A program made the position numbers and the translations under genes. Under the pieces are notes generated by a model. The model searched no databases. It was not told the DNA's origin and saw nothing but the letters and a program-made list of their open reading frames with translations. Source: Casuarius casuarius (lineage: Eukaryota; Chordata; Aves; Casuariiformes; Casuariidae). Taken from it: a stretch of DNA of 64,000 nt. The stretch spans positions 124,001-188,000 of the forward strand of contig PTFA01000313.1 of the NCBI GenBank assembly GCA_003342895.1, given 5' to 3'. Of the stretch, positions 1 to 14,000 are shown piece after piece. Position 1 is the stretch's first letter, and each line of letters starts with the position of its first letter.

Positions 1-288
1 GTCCTGTGTCATACTTGCCAGTCCTGTGTAGACTTTCCAGATACCCTAATGTGTCTCAGACAGCAATAGACACCCATGCGTGAGCAACCAACATGGACAC
101 AGAAAGAGTAAGTTTTGCCCTAACTCGCACAGGAAATCCATGGCAGGCCCAGAAACTGGACCCAGTTTGCTAAAGTGTCATTCAGTAACCACAGAGACCC
201 CTGATCTTGCTGGCAATGAAACTCATTTAAACAGATCACAACCCTCTGGTGGTGGGAAATCACCTTCTTTTCATACAACCTTCTACAC

Positions 289-329
289 AAAAAAAAAAAA
301 AAAGAAAGAAAAAAAAGAAAAAAAAGAAA
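289..329. repeat. A-rich simple repeat
   Basis: A run of 13 A followed by GAAAG and GAAAAAAAA-type units. It creates lysine-rich and phenylalanine-rich artefact frames on the two strands and carries no gene. Confidence 0.85.
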
Positions 330-1674
330 CTATCTTCCAATCACTATAACATGACTTCTCAGCTGTTTTTGTCTCTAACATTTGATCTACTTCCTTCTCC
401 TGTTCTCTTTCTCGTACTGATCTCACTGCTGTAGCAGTAAATACTGCTGACACAAGACCAAAATCCAGATTAAGATCCATTGAAGCAGTAAGCCGCCTAT
501 CTGCCAATCATCTACTCTGGTATCAAACATGCTCTCGCATGCAGCATGCTCTTAGGAAGTGAAATTGTGTCTCATTGATTAAAACTGATCTTCATATAAT
601 GAAACTTTATCTATAACACAATAGTTATGAGCCAAGTAAAAACAGACAAAATGTATTTAAATTCAAAATACACAAGTCCCAATTCCCATAATTGTTTTGA
701 GGAAGCAAGCTGATCTTTCCTCTTTCATGTCTCCACAAAGCTATATTTTCACCAGTTCCAAGTGTCTTTAATCTGCTTTGATACTTAATCCTGTACATGG
801 CTGCACATGGTGAACTGACCTGAGAGTGAACTCAACAGGGTTTAGAATACTCTTAGTGTATTCTGTAAGTGAAAGGAGAAGCAAAGGGAATAGCAGACAA
901 CCCTTTACGACACAGGAAAAAAAAGCAGAGACATAAAGGAGGAATAAAATTCACGTGTTTGCTCATTACAGATTTAGGAGGTTGTTCCCTGCCAAAAAAG
1001 TGCCAATTGGAATCAAAACCTGATCTTAGAAAGAGCAAGTAACATCATTCAACATTTCTGCTCAAAACTGGAACTGGACAGGGCCAAGTACCATATGATG
1101 ATGTTCTGTGAAGGTTAGCAAGTGTTTAGCAGTTCTATCAGTAGGCTCTTTTCATTTGAGTTATGTTTAACGTTAAAATACTTTCCAGAGAGTCAACAGA
1201 GGTCAGGGCTGTGCAAACCATTTGACAAATTCTCTTTGAGAATAGGGCAGGATTTGAGATGCTATTGCAGTCTCACATATGACACGGGACCAAAAAGCCT
1301 AGCCATTTGGAGCCACTACTCTGTATACAATCTACCACCCTATTTGCACGAGAATCTCCACCTTCAGAGACTTGTTTCTTCACAAAAGTTCAGAAATCTT
1401 ACCCTTTAGGGAAAAAATCAAAAAGTAACCGAGTTCAACTTTTGCAGGCCCAAGGGCCATGGAATATAGTATCATCTAGCAATTTCTCTTTTTTCTAACC
1501 TGTAGCGGTCACACTGGGAGTGTCTCATATCATTTCAGCAGTTGTTCCAGGAATTCACAAACTACCTTCTTTGCATTGCAAATATATACTGGCATGGGTT
1601 GGGAGTTGCTCATATGCTCCAGGACATACTGTCCAAACTTCTTTGTTGTGACTCCCTTAATATTTCATTTAAGG

Positions 1675-1730
1675 AAATGGTAACAGTAACAATGGCAACA
1701 ACAATGGTAACAGGTACAATGGTAACTCAG
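1675..1730. repeat. Degenerate AACAATGG-type tandem repeat
   Basis: Units related to GGTAACA and AACAATGG recur several times in about 55 bases with substitutions between copies. It looks like a small decayed minisatellite. No flanking element was recognised. Confidence 0.5.
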
Positions 1731-2639
1731 GAATAAAAGAAGACAGTTTTTCTCTCTCTTTACCTTATATAAAATACACAGCTATATAAATCATTGTCAA
1801 CAGCTAACCAGAACTCTACATTTAATAAATTCCATTAATCCTTTATGGCTAGCCAGGAATTACTGGCCCTCCTCCAGCTCTCTAGGGCTGAAACCAGCTC
1901 CAGTTATTCCCATACCTTGAGGGCCCAGGACTACGTGCAACCGGTTCCCTAGAAGGGGGAACGAAGGCACAACAGCGTTGCACACCCATGCTCATGCATG
2001 CAAGCGTGCTAACAGCCGTAGCTACCGCCATGCCTGATAGTAACAGATCAAAGTCTCTGTCCCAGGTTTTATGACAACAGAGGCAGCCAAATGGAGCAGA
2101 TTTACGTCTTCTCTCGTGGATGTTTGTAACATCCTTGTGCTAACGCTTTGAGCTAAAACTACGTGACCATACCAGCGTAGCAAAGAGCTTAACAAAAAAA
2201 GCACATCTCTGCAGCTGCACAGGCTTCTGGAATCTGTTACTGTCTACAAGCACTTTGTGGGCTTATCCTCTGTAACCAGGGAAGCTTATTAATTTAGTGG
2301 GTCGCACAGAGGGTGTCATTCTGCCTTTCCTCTACAAAATATCTTCCAAATGCTTTCCTGTTCTACATGAGGACAAACAAGACATTTTCTGACGTCCTCT
2401 GTGGTGGCGCCTGCACGAATCACCCTTGGCACGTGGCTTAGATAACAACCCCTGTTAAGATAACAATGTTTGTAAGGTGTTTGCCCAAAATTGACCACGT
2501 TAAAAAGGAAAATGACCATCAGCCAGGTTGAACAGTGACCAGGGACTTACAAAAACACTTCTGAAACAGAGAAGGAGTCAGCCTGAAGAGAAATAAGAAA
2601 ATTTGCCATTGGGAGGAAAAGACCTTGGAGTGAAAACAG

Positions 2640-2960
2640 CAGCAGTCAAAACCTGATTGCACGCTGGCAGAAGTCGCCCCACTGGCATCGCGCCTCTGCC
2701 TCGGCCAGGCAGAGCATCCTCTCCGCCGGGCGCCACGAGCAGCCTGCATCCAGCTACGGGAGCCACCGTGCAGGGTGCAGCAGTGGGGACCCGCCTGGGC
2801 GAGCGTGTGTGACCTCGTGGTGGCTTTCTCACTGGTGGGGGATCCGCAGGTTGTAGGGAGCAGCACGGACACACATAAAGCTGGGGCACCTTCAGGTCCA
2901 ACAGGAGACAGGTGTAAACAGGGGAACCTGCACTCCCAGAGGGGAGGTGTGCTTGTAGGG
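2640..2960. other. GC-rich patch, unassigned
   Basis: About 300 bases with clearly higher GC than the surroundings and several CpGs around 2690-2760. Because stop codons are rare in GC-rich DNA, overlapping open frames occur here (a 168-codon frame on the - strand, about 2519-3025, and a 98-codon frame on the + strand). Neither resembles a family I know, so the patch is recorded as composition rather than as a gene. Confidence 0.45.
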
Positions 2961-5900
2961 CGCAAGCCCACATCATTAATGGAATTTAAAAAACAAACAA
3001 AAAAAGAAAAAAGAGAGAGAGACACCGTTATTCTGCCTTTCCCCAGAATAACTAATAGGAAACACAGCTAGGATATGAAAAAACCCAGCAAGCACGGACA
3101 TGAGAATGGACCTTGCACAGCTCTGTGGAGAGCCTTAAGTGAGAGGCTGTTGACTGGGCTGGGTCTTTTACCGTTAACCAGAAAATTTCTCTCAACTTAA
3201 AAATTACTTTGAGAATAAATTCCTGGGAAATATTTTGTTTTTTATTAACATTTCTAGTGAAAAACTATACTGAAAAATTCCAAGGCAGTTTACTAAGAAT
3301 GATGAACAAGCTTTCTAATGTGACTCTAGCAGAGACACAGACTTCTTATGGCCCATGGCCAAGTGACTTCCTCTTATATACTTTTGAAATAAGATCAGTA
3401 CTTCTCACTGTAGGGGTAAGCTCTTAGAAGCTGCTAATATGTATTTACATATTTCTAGAGCATCTTACAATTCTGTGAATGCTACATAAAACGTCTTCAT
3501 CTGCCCGCTGCAAAATATGCTATAACAAGCTGGCAATTAAGCAGAGATCCCAGCAAAGACTGTCAGGTTCATTTCTGTGGAAGAAAGTAGAGGAGGAGGA
3601 TGTGAATCAACAAAAGATTGCCACGCACATGCTCTGTATAAAATAAATGGTAGATTTTTGGAACTGGAATAAAGTTTATTCTAAAGAATCTTGTTATTGG
3701 CTTTGTCCTGTATTCCAAGTATTCCCTCCCTACCACAGCTTCTTGGCTATCGTAACAGTGAAAAGAATCAGTTACCTTTTGAAAAAGGCTGATAAATATT
3801 GCAGAGACACAGGAAAACCACTTATTCTGAAGTGGTTTCCTTTTGCCAACCCCTAGGGATAATAGCTGCAGATGTTCGAGTGCCCACAACTGCCTCAGGT
3901 GTTTTTGAGAACAGAGCACCATGCCCCACATCGCATGAAAGGGGAGAGGGATGAATGCCTGACAGCCTTGGTATTAACTCTGGAAGAAATAGCTTTGCAC
4001 AGGCTGAATTTTCTGTATCGCTGCTGGAGCCAAAATCTGGTAATAAGCAGACATCACCACCGCCCTCAAAAAAAATTCATTATTCACTTCTAAAATCTCA
4101 CAGCGTGCATCCTCAGAATGCTTGGCAAGCCACGCACCGAGGACAGCACTGGACTTGGACTCTCTTTGGTTATTTTGATGGGAAGCTTCTGCGAACATGA
4201 GGAACTTCCAAGCTAAATTCTGCTCTCAAGTTTAGGGAGAAAATCAACTGGTCAGTAGCTTCTTCCTCCTCTCCCTGAAGACCACTGACCTGAGAAAAGA
4301 CAGGTTTTGGCCTCTCATTCTGCAGCACAGCTGCAAGTTATAAGCCAAGAAGTGTCTTCTCACCCTTTCCTCCCTTTATTTTTCCTTTCTTACCCGCTCG
4401 TTTGTTTGTTTCGGTCACCTGTTACCGTCACCTCACAGCCCATAAGCCTTCTGCACACTCATCGTTTTAAAGTGTGACTGCAGTACTGGCACAAGGGAAG
4501 GGCTGAGCTGAACAGGCTCTTCAGGACTCCCAGCACAGCTGCTTCAGAGAAAGAACAGGACGAGAAGCAAGGGTTGATGATCGTATGGGAAAAAATCCAG
4601 ATAAACTACTGGTCCAGGTCCAGTTTCATAACATTTTTTTCTTTCAGACATTTATGTTATTTACTTGTCTTAGTGTTAGCCCTCACCACTTTATTTCTTG
4701 AAAATGCAAGAAGCATATACAGCACTGTGTTAGGTCTTGTGGCTGTCTGTCTTCAGAGAAGAAAGCCCTAAAGAGATTATCTTAGATTTCATATATTCTT
4801 ACCTTTTTTTTTTTTTTTTAATGAATACAAGGTAAAACCCAAGTTAGGCAAAAAGGAAACAGGTGTGAGCAAGAGCCAGTGAAAGCAAGAAAGTAAAATT
4901 CACAGAAATGACATTTGCAGACTTAGTAAATACACTCAAAACACGTCCGGTCTTTAACTGAGCCTGTCAACTGGTATATCAGGTAAACGTCATCCTCATT
5001 CAATAGTATAATCAGACACTTTGTAAACTGTATGTTCCACGTGTTGTAATATTTTGAGGTCTGTGATAATCCTTTGGGTTCTGTGATCATATTTTTCCAG
5101 TTGTTTTGTTCTATAACTGGCAACCATGTGCATCCCTGAGCTTTGTTATATCACAGTTCCCTAATATTTAGCATGTTCCATAGCAACACACAGCAAGATT
5201 AAATTAGATGACAAGCAAAAGTATTATTGGTTACTCAATGAACGTAAGAGGAATCAAAAGGAAAAGTGCTGGCTTATAAAAACACAAATCTCAGTACAAT
5301 AGGAGGAAAAAAACCTGCTGAGGATAATACGCAAACAGTATTCTGAACTTCACATGATGCAAGCATTAGGTCTCTCCTCTTGCTCTTTTATTACAACCTG
5401 ACTTGGATTTTTAGGGGTTGATCTGCATGAAAGATGAGAATAGAGTAAGAACATATTCAATATTCCTTGGTTTGTTGTACCTTCCTTTCACTCTGCTCTG
5501 CTTACACCATCCTTGAGGGCCAAAATTAGAGTGGCCATATCAAGCAAAATATCAGACTATGCTATTTCTTCTGCAGCAGTGATAAGATATCTCCCTTTTG
5601 TTATTTTCAAGGTAACAATGTTTATTATACGTTGAGGGGGAATCTGCCATATTCAATACACTAAGCAAAATGTAGCCAAGTAAATCACACAGTAAGAAAG
5701 ATCTTCTCATGGGAAAGAATCCATGAAGTAAAAAAATTTTCACGATCAGTAATCGGCTTAAAAATAAGCAGTATGACATGCCATTTTGTTAGAGGGAAAA
5801 AAATATATAGAACAGGAAAAATCCTCCCATTTTCCAATGGTAGAAGCAAATCCATCAGTTTTCCACTGTTTAGCACTGTTCTTTTGGTGAAAAAAAGACT

Positions 5901-8900
5901 GTTATTCATTATTCATCTCAAAAATTAGTTTTCTTATTTGCTGAATATTTGTCTTTACTCATTTTGACTCTAGGTCCCAACCCTTATAACAAGTACAGGA
6001 TGTCTTTGCTCCACACTGTTTTGCCTTTCAGCAGCACAGCAAAAAACACAATAAATTTGTTAATGCATTTCCTCCTCAATAACAGTGATGAGAGGAAGGA
6101 AGTGTCAACTAAAAAGAAAGAAAAAGCTTTCAAGCTGAGGAAAGTGCCTCTTTTAACATTACAGTTAGGGGGGGATATTTTAGTGTCCATCAGCCTAGCT
6201 CCAATGACTTTAATTCAGAATGGATTATTACTTTGTCTGATTTTTTCACTGAGAGTAAATAGGCTGGAGACTGTCCTGCAGTTTTCAGAAAGATAAATAC
6301 AGGAAGTGCAGCATATCAAGGACATTAATAAATGTGAGAAATGAGAAAGTCATACCTAAAAATCAAGTCATCTTCGATTTCCTCCGCTTACAGGGAATAG
6401 CACTAAATAGACTGAGTTTAGAGTAAAATTGAAAAGTGTAATCAGATCCTAAACAACTCAAAAGAAGTCATACCTGTGCTTCTATACAAAATAATATCCT
6501 ATTATGTTGTTCTTTTAGTATCTAGTTGTAACACTGACTTAGGTTTGGTGTTTCTCTCTGTCACTGAACACAATGCTTCAAGTACATTGTTTGAATGTTA
6601 AATAAGACAGCGTGGGTTTAAATGAAAACCAAGAATAAACCATGTTAGAAAAAGGACTTGGAAATCGTAAAGCTATTTTAAGTAACATTAGTAATAAAAC
6701 ACACAGACATCTACAAATATGTCTTAACAGCTACGTTTTCAACAGACCTGCCCTGCTGCAAACACTGATGTTGTTATACATCACATATGGAAAGAAAGGA
6801 GCCACTCCACTATTTTATTTAAAGGGATATTAGAGGTAACCTAAAGGTATGTATACATATAATATCCAAACACATTTAAAAAAAATATTTTATGCTATTA
6901 AAACAGAAAATATATTAAAAAGAGAAAGCTTCAGCCTCTTTTCTGGTTCCTTTCACACTGCCCAGGTTGTGCCAACCAATAAAAAAAGCCATCTTCATAA
7001 GGAAATTAGTGATCCTGTGGTTTCCAGGCCTCATTTCTTAGGCTGAGGTTAGGAGAAAATACAGCAGACTTTCATCATTGCTTTCAGAGTAACTCAGAGC
7101 AGCACAAGAGCGCTCAGCAGGTTAATAGCAAAACTATTCTCGTCACGAAACTCAAAGGCTTCCATTTTCTGATACTCATGCAAAACCTTCCCTCTGGTTT
7201 TGGTTGTTATGGTTTGCACACTGAATTTCCTTCTCCTCATCTTCAAATTCGCTTGAAAACTAAAAGGAAATGCTCACATATATTAAGACTCACCTGGTTT
7301 ACAGTATAGCAGTACTGAAATGTACAGCACACAGCCAATGGGGAATTCCAGACCTGCCAACATACAGCCTGTGTCACAGAAATAAGCACTGTTTTTCTTG
7401 TCTTTCTATGGACAATCACAGAAAGAAGGCTAAAGCGATTAGTTTTCACCCCACAACGGATGGCTACACCACTGATGGGGAAATGGTTCAATGTGATTAC
7501 TGTGTGTGCATTTAAATGACAAGGCGTTAGGAAAATCCATTCTAATAGTGTAACAACCCAATTCTTTAGAATAAAGATTATATTCAGCACTCATATCAAC
7601 CAAAACTGTAGACTTCCAGATAATAGGTAAGGAACTATGCAGTGGTTTTGAATGACAAAGGCCCAATTTCCTATGCCCTGTGATTTAGACGGAAATCTAA
7701 GTAGTCACTTCCCCACCAACTTCACATAGAAGCTAGATACTTGGGGACCCAAAAAAGCAGGTAAGCATTTTACTGAAAACCTTGGCACCTACACAAGTTA
7801 TACACCTAACTCCACAAGAAGGAGGTATGTGAAAAATTAGGCTATTCTTATTCAAACTCATGCATCAAAGACTTTGCTAAGCACTCAGACTGGTATGCTG
7901 AATGATGCAGGTCCGAAACGCAGGTGCCACTGGTAATGCGGGAGAATATGTTCAGGGGTATTTGAGTTGTCAAACATAAAACCACTTGTTTGTAACAAAA
8001 AACTGGTGTTCACTGAAAGGTATCTGATTAAAGAGAAGTTCTGTTTTAAAAGAAACACAGTAAACTTGCACCGTAATCCCTTTGCCCACATTCTTCCCAG
8101 GAGTGAAATAAAGCAGTTGGTAACTGGAATTCCCCAAATGCACAGAGGTGCCAGCACTTCACAAAAAGCAGCACCTCTCGCAAAGAGACTTCTGACAGGA
8201 CTCTGTCCCATTATGCTAAACTGGCACTGATTACCCTGCTAGCAAATTCAGCACCCTTCCCCAGACTAAGTTACAATTTTTCAGCAATCTTTATAGTCTG
8301 CTGTTAGCTTTGTCTTCCTCAAGCACCTGAGGGCTCTCTGAAGTCCTCATAGAGCCATCTCTCTTCCTCCTAGTTTCATCCTCCCTGCTTCAGCACTTCC
8401 TTTGCAGCCCCCATCTGCAGCAGCAGCTATTGAATACTAGCAGCCTATCAGCTCCTCCCCAGCCAGTCCAGGCTCTGCAGGAATAGGTATGCAAATTCAT
8501 AAGGCACAGCCAAAGTTTTTGCTTCAGTGAGGATTAGCAGACAGACTGGCTTCATCTTAGAGGCTGAATGGATTGAGGCAGGTAGCACGGTTGTCAGGAA
8601 ACAATCTGCTTGAGCATCAGAGAGCTCAGAGATTCAGCTGTGCTATCAGCAGGATATGTCAGGCGTGAGGCATATGGAAAGGCAGGGAGATAGACTAACA
8701 GGATGGATGTGGTCTGTCCCTACAGTATAGCTCGTGAAATGCCAAGTTCCCACGTAAAACAGCAAGTAAAGCAAGTACAAGGAAATGCAAGCCTTTCTAA
8801 TATCTGATAATTCAGAGTAGACAGCAGGTGAGATTCAAAGTAAATAACAGGAAAGGGAACTAAGCTGTCTTCCTTTCCTGGCTCATCACAAACAGCTGGT

Positions 8901-9204
8901 TCTAACAGCACTTCCCAGACAGCTTCTCACTTTTAGATTTTTTTATATATTTAAATTGAGAACATGCAGTTACCTTCTGTTTTCCCATTTAAATAACTTG
9001 CTGCTAATTCACCTATGAGAGAACTATTTCAGAGGGAGATAGAGGAAACAGTAGTTTGACTGAAGCACTTTCAGTACTTAGCTTCCATTCAGAAAAGCCA
9101 AACTGGAAATCTGTGCTAACTTCTACAATTACAGTTCTTTCCTAAGCAGAACTTCTCTAACAGAATTAAGGTTCTTTAGTGTGACTTCCATCCATTTGTT
9201 TGAA

Positions 9205-11080
9205 ATAGGATCATAGGATAATTTAGGGTGGAAGGGAACTCAGGAGATCTCTAGTACAACCCTACTCCACTACTTCACTGTCCTTGAGGGAAAAAAAGAT
9301 TTTCCATATATCCAGTCTGAACTGCTTGTGTCTATTTGTGCCCATTGCCTCACATCCTCCCACCACACATCACTGTGCAGGGCCTGGCTCCATCTTCTTG
9401 ATAGCGTCCCCAGAGGTACTGGGGGGCTGCTGTGAGGTCCCCTCAGAGCGTTACCTCCCGCAGACAGAACAAGCCCCCAGCCCTCTCCTCACAGAGCCTG
9501 CGCTCCAGCTCCTGACCGTCTTGGTGGCCCCTCCGCTGAGCGCACTCCAGTTTGACAACACATTGGGAGGCCCAAAACTGGATGGAGTATTCTCAATGTG
9601 GTCTAAGGAGTGCTGAGTAGAGGGAGATAATCACTTCTCTCATTCTACTGGCTGTGCTCCTTTTTCATACGGCCCAGGATGCTGTCCACCATCCTTGTTG
9701 CCAGGACACACTGCTGGCCCCTGCTCAGCTTGCTGAGCTGCTCCTTAGCCAGCCAGTCCCCATCCTGTACTGTTGCACAGGGTTATTCCTTCCCAGTACA
9801 GGACTTGGCATTTGTCCTTATTGAATAAGTTTCCTACCCTTTCTCCCAGACTATCTAGGTCCCTCTGGATGTCAGTTCTGCCCTTGAGCCTGCCTACTGG
9901 GCTCCCCAGTGTGCTGCCACCTGAAAACTCGATGGCAGCATACTCCTTTGTCCCCCTCTAGGTTACTGAAAGATGTAAAACAGGAAAGACCTCTGCAGTG
10001 CTCCCCTTCTTACTGCCCTCCAAGTAGGCTGTGACCTATTAACCACTGCCCTCTGAGCCTGACCAACCAGCTTTTTAACCAGATGGTTTTCATCCATCCA
10101 GATTGAAATGTCCTAACTGGATATAAGAATATTGTGGGATACAGTATCAAAAGCCTTGATAAAGTGACAGTAAATGACATCCACTACTCTCCACTCATCC
10201 ACAAATACAGTCATTTTATTACAAAAGGTAACCAGGTGGGTCAGACATGATTTACTCTTGGTCAATCCCATGCTGACTGTTCCCAGTCATCTTCTCCTTC
10301 ACGAACCCAGAAATGTGTTCCCAGAGGACGTGCTATGTGGTTTTACTAGAGATCAAAGTCAGGCTGTCCAGCCTGTAGTTTCCCAATTTTTTTGCTCTTG
10401 TTTGAAGATGGCTTCTACATTTGCCTTCCTCCAGTCATTGGGGACCTCCCCAGATCTCCATGGCCTTTCTAAGATGATAGTGAGCAGCAGGCAAGTTCTG
10501 ACTGCACCCCTGAATACAACCCATCTCATCAAGTTCACTCAGGTCATCTCTGACTCAATCCTCACCCACTGCTGGTTGTTCTCATCCTCCTTGAAACCTG
10601 CCTCAAAACACAGATGCCTGGCAGACCTTACCGATAAGCACTGAGTACCTCAGCGTTACGTTTGCTGTCACGAAATCACTCTCCCCATTCAGCAGCCATC
10701 CCACATTTTCCTTTTTAGCCTTCTACTACTAATGTAGTGGTAGAAGATCATCTTGTTGCCCTTGATGTCCCCCTTGCAAGTCTCAATTCTAGCTGAGTTT
10801 TGGCTTTCCTGAAGGCATCCCTACACACCTGGGCAATCCTTCTAAATTCCTCCTTTGTAGCCTGTCCCTTCCCTCCACCCACCGTATACTGCCTTTTCAG
10901 ATCAGAGCTGTCGTGTTCCCTGCTTAGCCAAGCCAGTCTCCCACTACGTCTGCTTGTTTTCCTGAGGGTCGGGAGGGATAGTTCTTGCACTAAGCGGCTT
11001 CCAGTAGCATAAGACCACCTTTGGATGAATCCATCCCTCTCAGCATTTTTTTTGTCAGAGTAAAAGCTGCACTGCATGTG
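9205..11080 (-). mobile_element. CR1 LINE, 5'-truncated, decayed
   Basis: A CR1 (chicken repeat 1) non-LTR retrotransposon copy lying on the - strand. The low-coordinate end shows the CR1 3' terminus in reverse complement: a degenerate ATTCTATG-type repeat at about 9208-9220, then the GGAAGGGAAC and GTACAACCC blocks. The body, read antisense, carries the reverse-transcriptase part of ORF2 at about 10.0-10.65 kb; the antisense of the RT active-region block lies near 10150-10190. The high-coordinate end holds the linker after the endonuclease, still open for about 100 codons. The element stops near 11080, so the 5' UTR, ORF1 and most of the endonuclease are missing, as in typical 5'-truncated LINE insertions. 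Stops break the RT reading frame, so it is not mobile now. The identification rests on recalled family features, not a search. Confidence 0.9.
10748..11077 (-). pseudogene. CR1 ORF2 fragment (post-endonuclease linker)
   Basis: An open - strand frame of 109 codons inside the CR1 copy. It contains LAWLSREH (compare the family's PAWMNREL-like block), then a GQATKEEFRR-like segment and RDAFRKAKTQLELRLARG, which resembles the conserved CR1 RDGVRKAKAQLELNLARD region between endonuclease and reverse transcriptase. The frame closes before the RT core, so this is a remnant and not an expressed gene. Confidence 0.85.
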
Positions 11081-14000
11081 ATAATTCAGCTAGGAAATTT
11101 ATAACATTAGGTATAAAATAGACACATGAAAGTGTTTATAATTCTACAGCAACTTCACCAGCTTAAATTCACATAATAGTTTGTTACTATTTTTCCTGTT
11201 TAAAAGGACATAACATTTTTAAAATGGAAACCAAAAGTTTTAGCTTGCTGTTTACACTCAGTCAAAAACTTTTGATATTTTAAAAGTAAATTTATTATGC
11301 TAAGAGATTAAGGCTACAGAATTTGACCATTGTTAGAAAATTAAAAAACAAAGTGTCCGATTCTTTTCCACTAAGATTCAGGTGACACTGAGGACTGCTA
11401 AATCCAAAAGCTCGATTTATGTTGTGTGCAAGTATCACAGGTCTGTGTTCACAGCTGTTTGCTGTGCTGTGTTCATTCAGCAAACTCCATTTCACACACC
11501 ACCACCTCAGGCCCTCTTCTCACATTTTTTGCTTAATAACAAACAAGATAAATAAAAATGTGAAGTAGGTAATCAGAACTGATGTGCGTTTCCCAGATAG
11601 AGCGTGATGAACACATTTCCTGCGCTGCCCAACACCAGACACAGGAAGCATCACCATCAGCACCCAGAAGTCACTGTACTGCAGTTTTTTTAATCCAGGT
11701 GTCAGTCAGTATGGCTGAGAACCAGAAGTCCCCTGATTTCACAGAAATCAAACAGTTAATTTATTTCAGATGGAAAGCCCCACAGTGAAAAGGATCCAAT
11801 TTCTGATAAACTATAAGCTTATTACACTCTAAATAAGAAATGGTCATCAGAAAAAGGAGAGTTACTGGGTCTGCACATATCTCAGAGTAAATGAAATGTG
11901 CACATAAACAATTCTTTGCACTGACTCTGCAGTATGGACAGGATGGTTAATGCTAAAGACATTTATCATAAAATACTGTTAATGTTTCTCTGTAAAAAGA
12001 AATTGTAACAGTTTGATAAGTTATTTTCTCCACAGACTCTTTTAAGCATAAAATTTTATATCCGGCAATGCTTTTTTAATTGAGGACTTCCAATAGTGAC
12101 TCACAACAGCCACATGAGATAGAGAAGTTGAGTAATATCACTGAAGTCACAGAGGCCTCGAACTCAGCACCTATGGAAACATTTAGAGGTCGAGACAGAC
12201 AGAGGGAAAATCTGTGGTAATCTCTCCACAGAGCTTGCACTTATTCAGAGAGGATGCAGGGAATGGACTGTGTTTCAATCACCATGTAACCCATAAAACT
12301 GAGACTACTTCCCTTATGGGCTATTCGCAGTGATTTCAATAACTCCTGCCAGGCCTCCGCTTCGCTGCCAAGGTGCAAGACTCCACGAGCTCCTCTGCAG
12401 AAGCTGGGGCATCCCCAACACCCCCCGCCGGGAAGACTGCCACCGCTTTAGGAGCGGACAGTGTGATTTTGGACATGACTGGCTGTTTGCAGGAGTGTTT
12501 CTGTGAAGCCATTTTATCTGGACGATGGAAGTGAAAGAGCAAGACCAGAACTCAGGAAAGCTCTTGTCACTTTTGCTCCAGCCTCACGTCTCTGGGTCTG
12601 TCGTGCATGAGCCGAAACACTGAGCAAAGTATATTCTTTATGCTGCCCACAGAGCAAATGCAACAAAACTCTTCCAAATAGCAGATATTTAGCCAAAGCT
12701 AAACTTGTGGCCTTCCTTGTTCTGGGTTGCCATTAGGTTTCAGATATTTTTCAAATATAAAAGTCCTCTTGTATTATGAGAAGTTTGATACCATTCAGAT
12801 CTGGTTATGTCTTAATGATGGCAAAAGTAAAACTTCCACTGAATTAGTCAGGAACAAAAGCTAACATTTGAAACGTCTGAAAGTTCAAGCCAAAGAAATA
12901 TATCCCCCCCTCCACGCCCTGCAAAAAAAAAAAAAAAAAGAAAAAGAATCTAGAGCAAATCAGTCCAACACCAAGAATAAGGCCATTAAAACCAGAAGCA
13001 ACATTTTTGTTTATCTCAGTGACTTCAAAATTTCATACCAGAAAACATCTGCTTGTAAAAAAAATTAGATCTAAATAAAAACTCATAATTGATACCATCA
13101 CTTAGTTATGGACTGACTACATGGTATTAGAGGCAACTTTAAAGTTCCAAAACATTATATCCCTACTGCTCAATAGTGAAAGAAACTCTCCTTATTTAGA
13201 AAAAGCTCTGTTTCCTTTCATATAGAAACTAGTTTCTATTTCCTTGAAGTGCCTCTCTTGCTCATGAGATGGATTATCAGTAGTTTATCTCTTCAGGTCA
13301 GGTAAAAGACAGTAGCATTTCAAAGAAATCACTTGTTTTCATAGCTGGGCTAAAGCTCAGCCCTTGGGACTGGTAAGAGGATATACTCTGCTGGTGCAGC
13401 TTTGCTAGCCCGAGCACCGTGGAGCTCAGCCCGGCAGGCGAGCACAGGGCTTGCCAGCTTACCCCCTCGAAGAGCATGACGAACAGCAAGAGTGCAGCAA
13501 AGCTAAAAATCAGCCCACACACTGGCTTAGGAGTTAACAGCTTGCCTAAACCAAAATGTAACATGCAGAAACCAAACTGAGCTGAAAGGGAGCATGAATA
13601 TGAGAGTAAGGCCTGGCAAAAGTGACCTAAAAGTGGAGGCAGGGGGGAGGAGAAGCTTGAAATAATTTATACCAGAAAGTAGGATGTAGAAAGTCCAGGG
13701 GACTTTTTATGCTCTTCAGCTTAACTAGACTTATTCAGTGGTGTAATCTTGGAAATTCTCTCACATTTCCTCTCTCCCTTGCGCTCTACCAAGCGGTTGC
13801 CAAAAAGAATGGGAAAGAACTCATGGAAACATAATCAGGTAGAACTTTAGCAAGTCTTTGGAAGTTTCTTCTTTGCACATTAAGCCTTTTCTTGCACATT
13901 AATGTGTTAGATGACAACGATACAAGAGAGCTGGAAAACAGTAAAACACAGATGGTGATAGCGAACTGTGCTACTGTTGCTGGGGAAAAGAAAACACCAA

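Larger units (their letters stand above)
1..9200. other. Intergenic, no gene recognised
   Basis: AT-rich DNA with many short A or T runs and no open frame resembling a known protein family on either strand. Open frames are short, overlap on both strands and lack splice-flanked conserved blocks. The only compositional outlier is a GC-rich patch at about 2.65-2.96 kb, listed separately. If the human cluster order holds, this is the side where RGS21 and RGS18 would lie, but none of their conserved RGS-box motifs was seen. Confidence 0.6.

Noticed and set aside
2519..3025. 168-codon - strand frame as a gene
   Set aside because: Composition-driven: no domain, no splice context, and open frames on the other strand over the same bases.
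10174..10644. 156-codon open frame on the + strand
   Set aside because: It lies antisense to the reverse-transcriptase part of the CR1 copy and has no family resemblance of its own.
12100..12170. MIR-like SINE similarity (GTTGAGTAATATCACTGAAGTCACA)
   Set aside because: Resemblance is faint and short; weaker echoes at 19770-19830 and 50720-50790 are equally unconvincing without an alignment.
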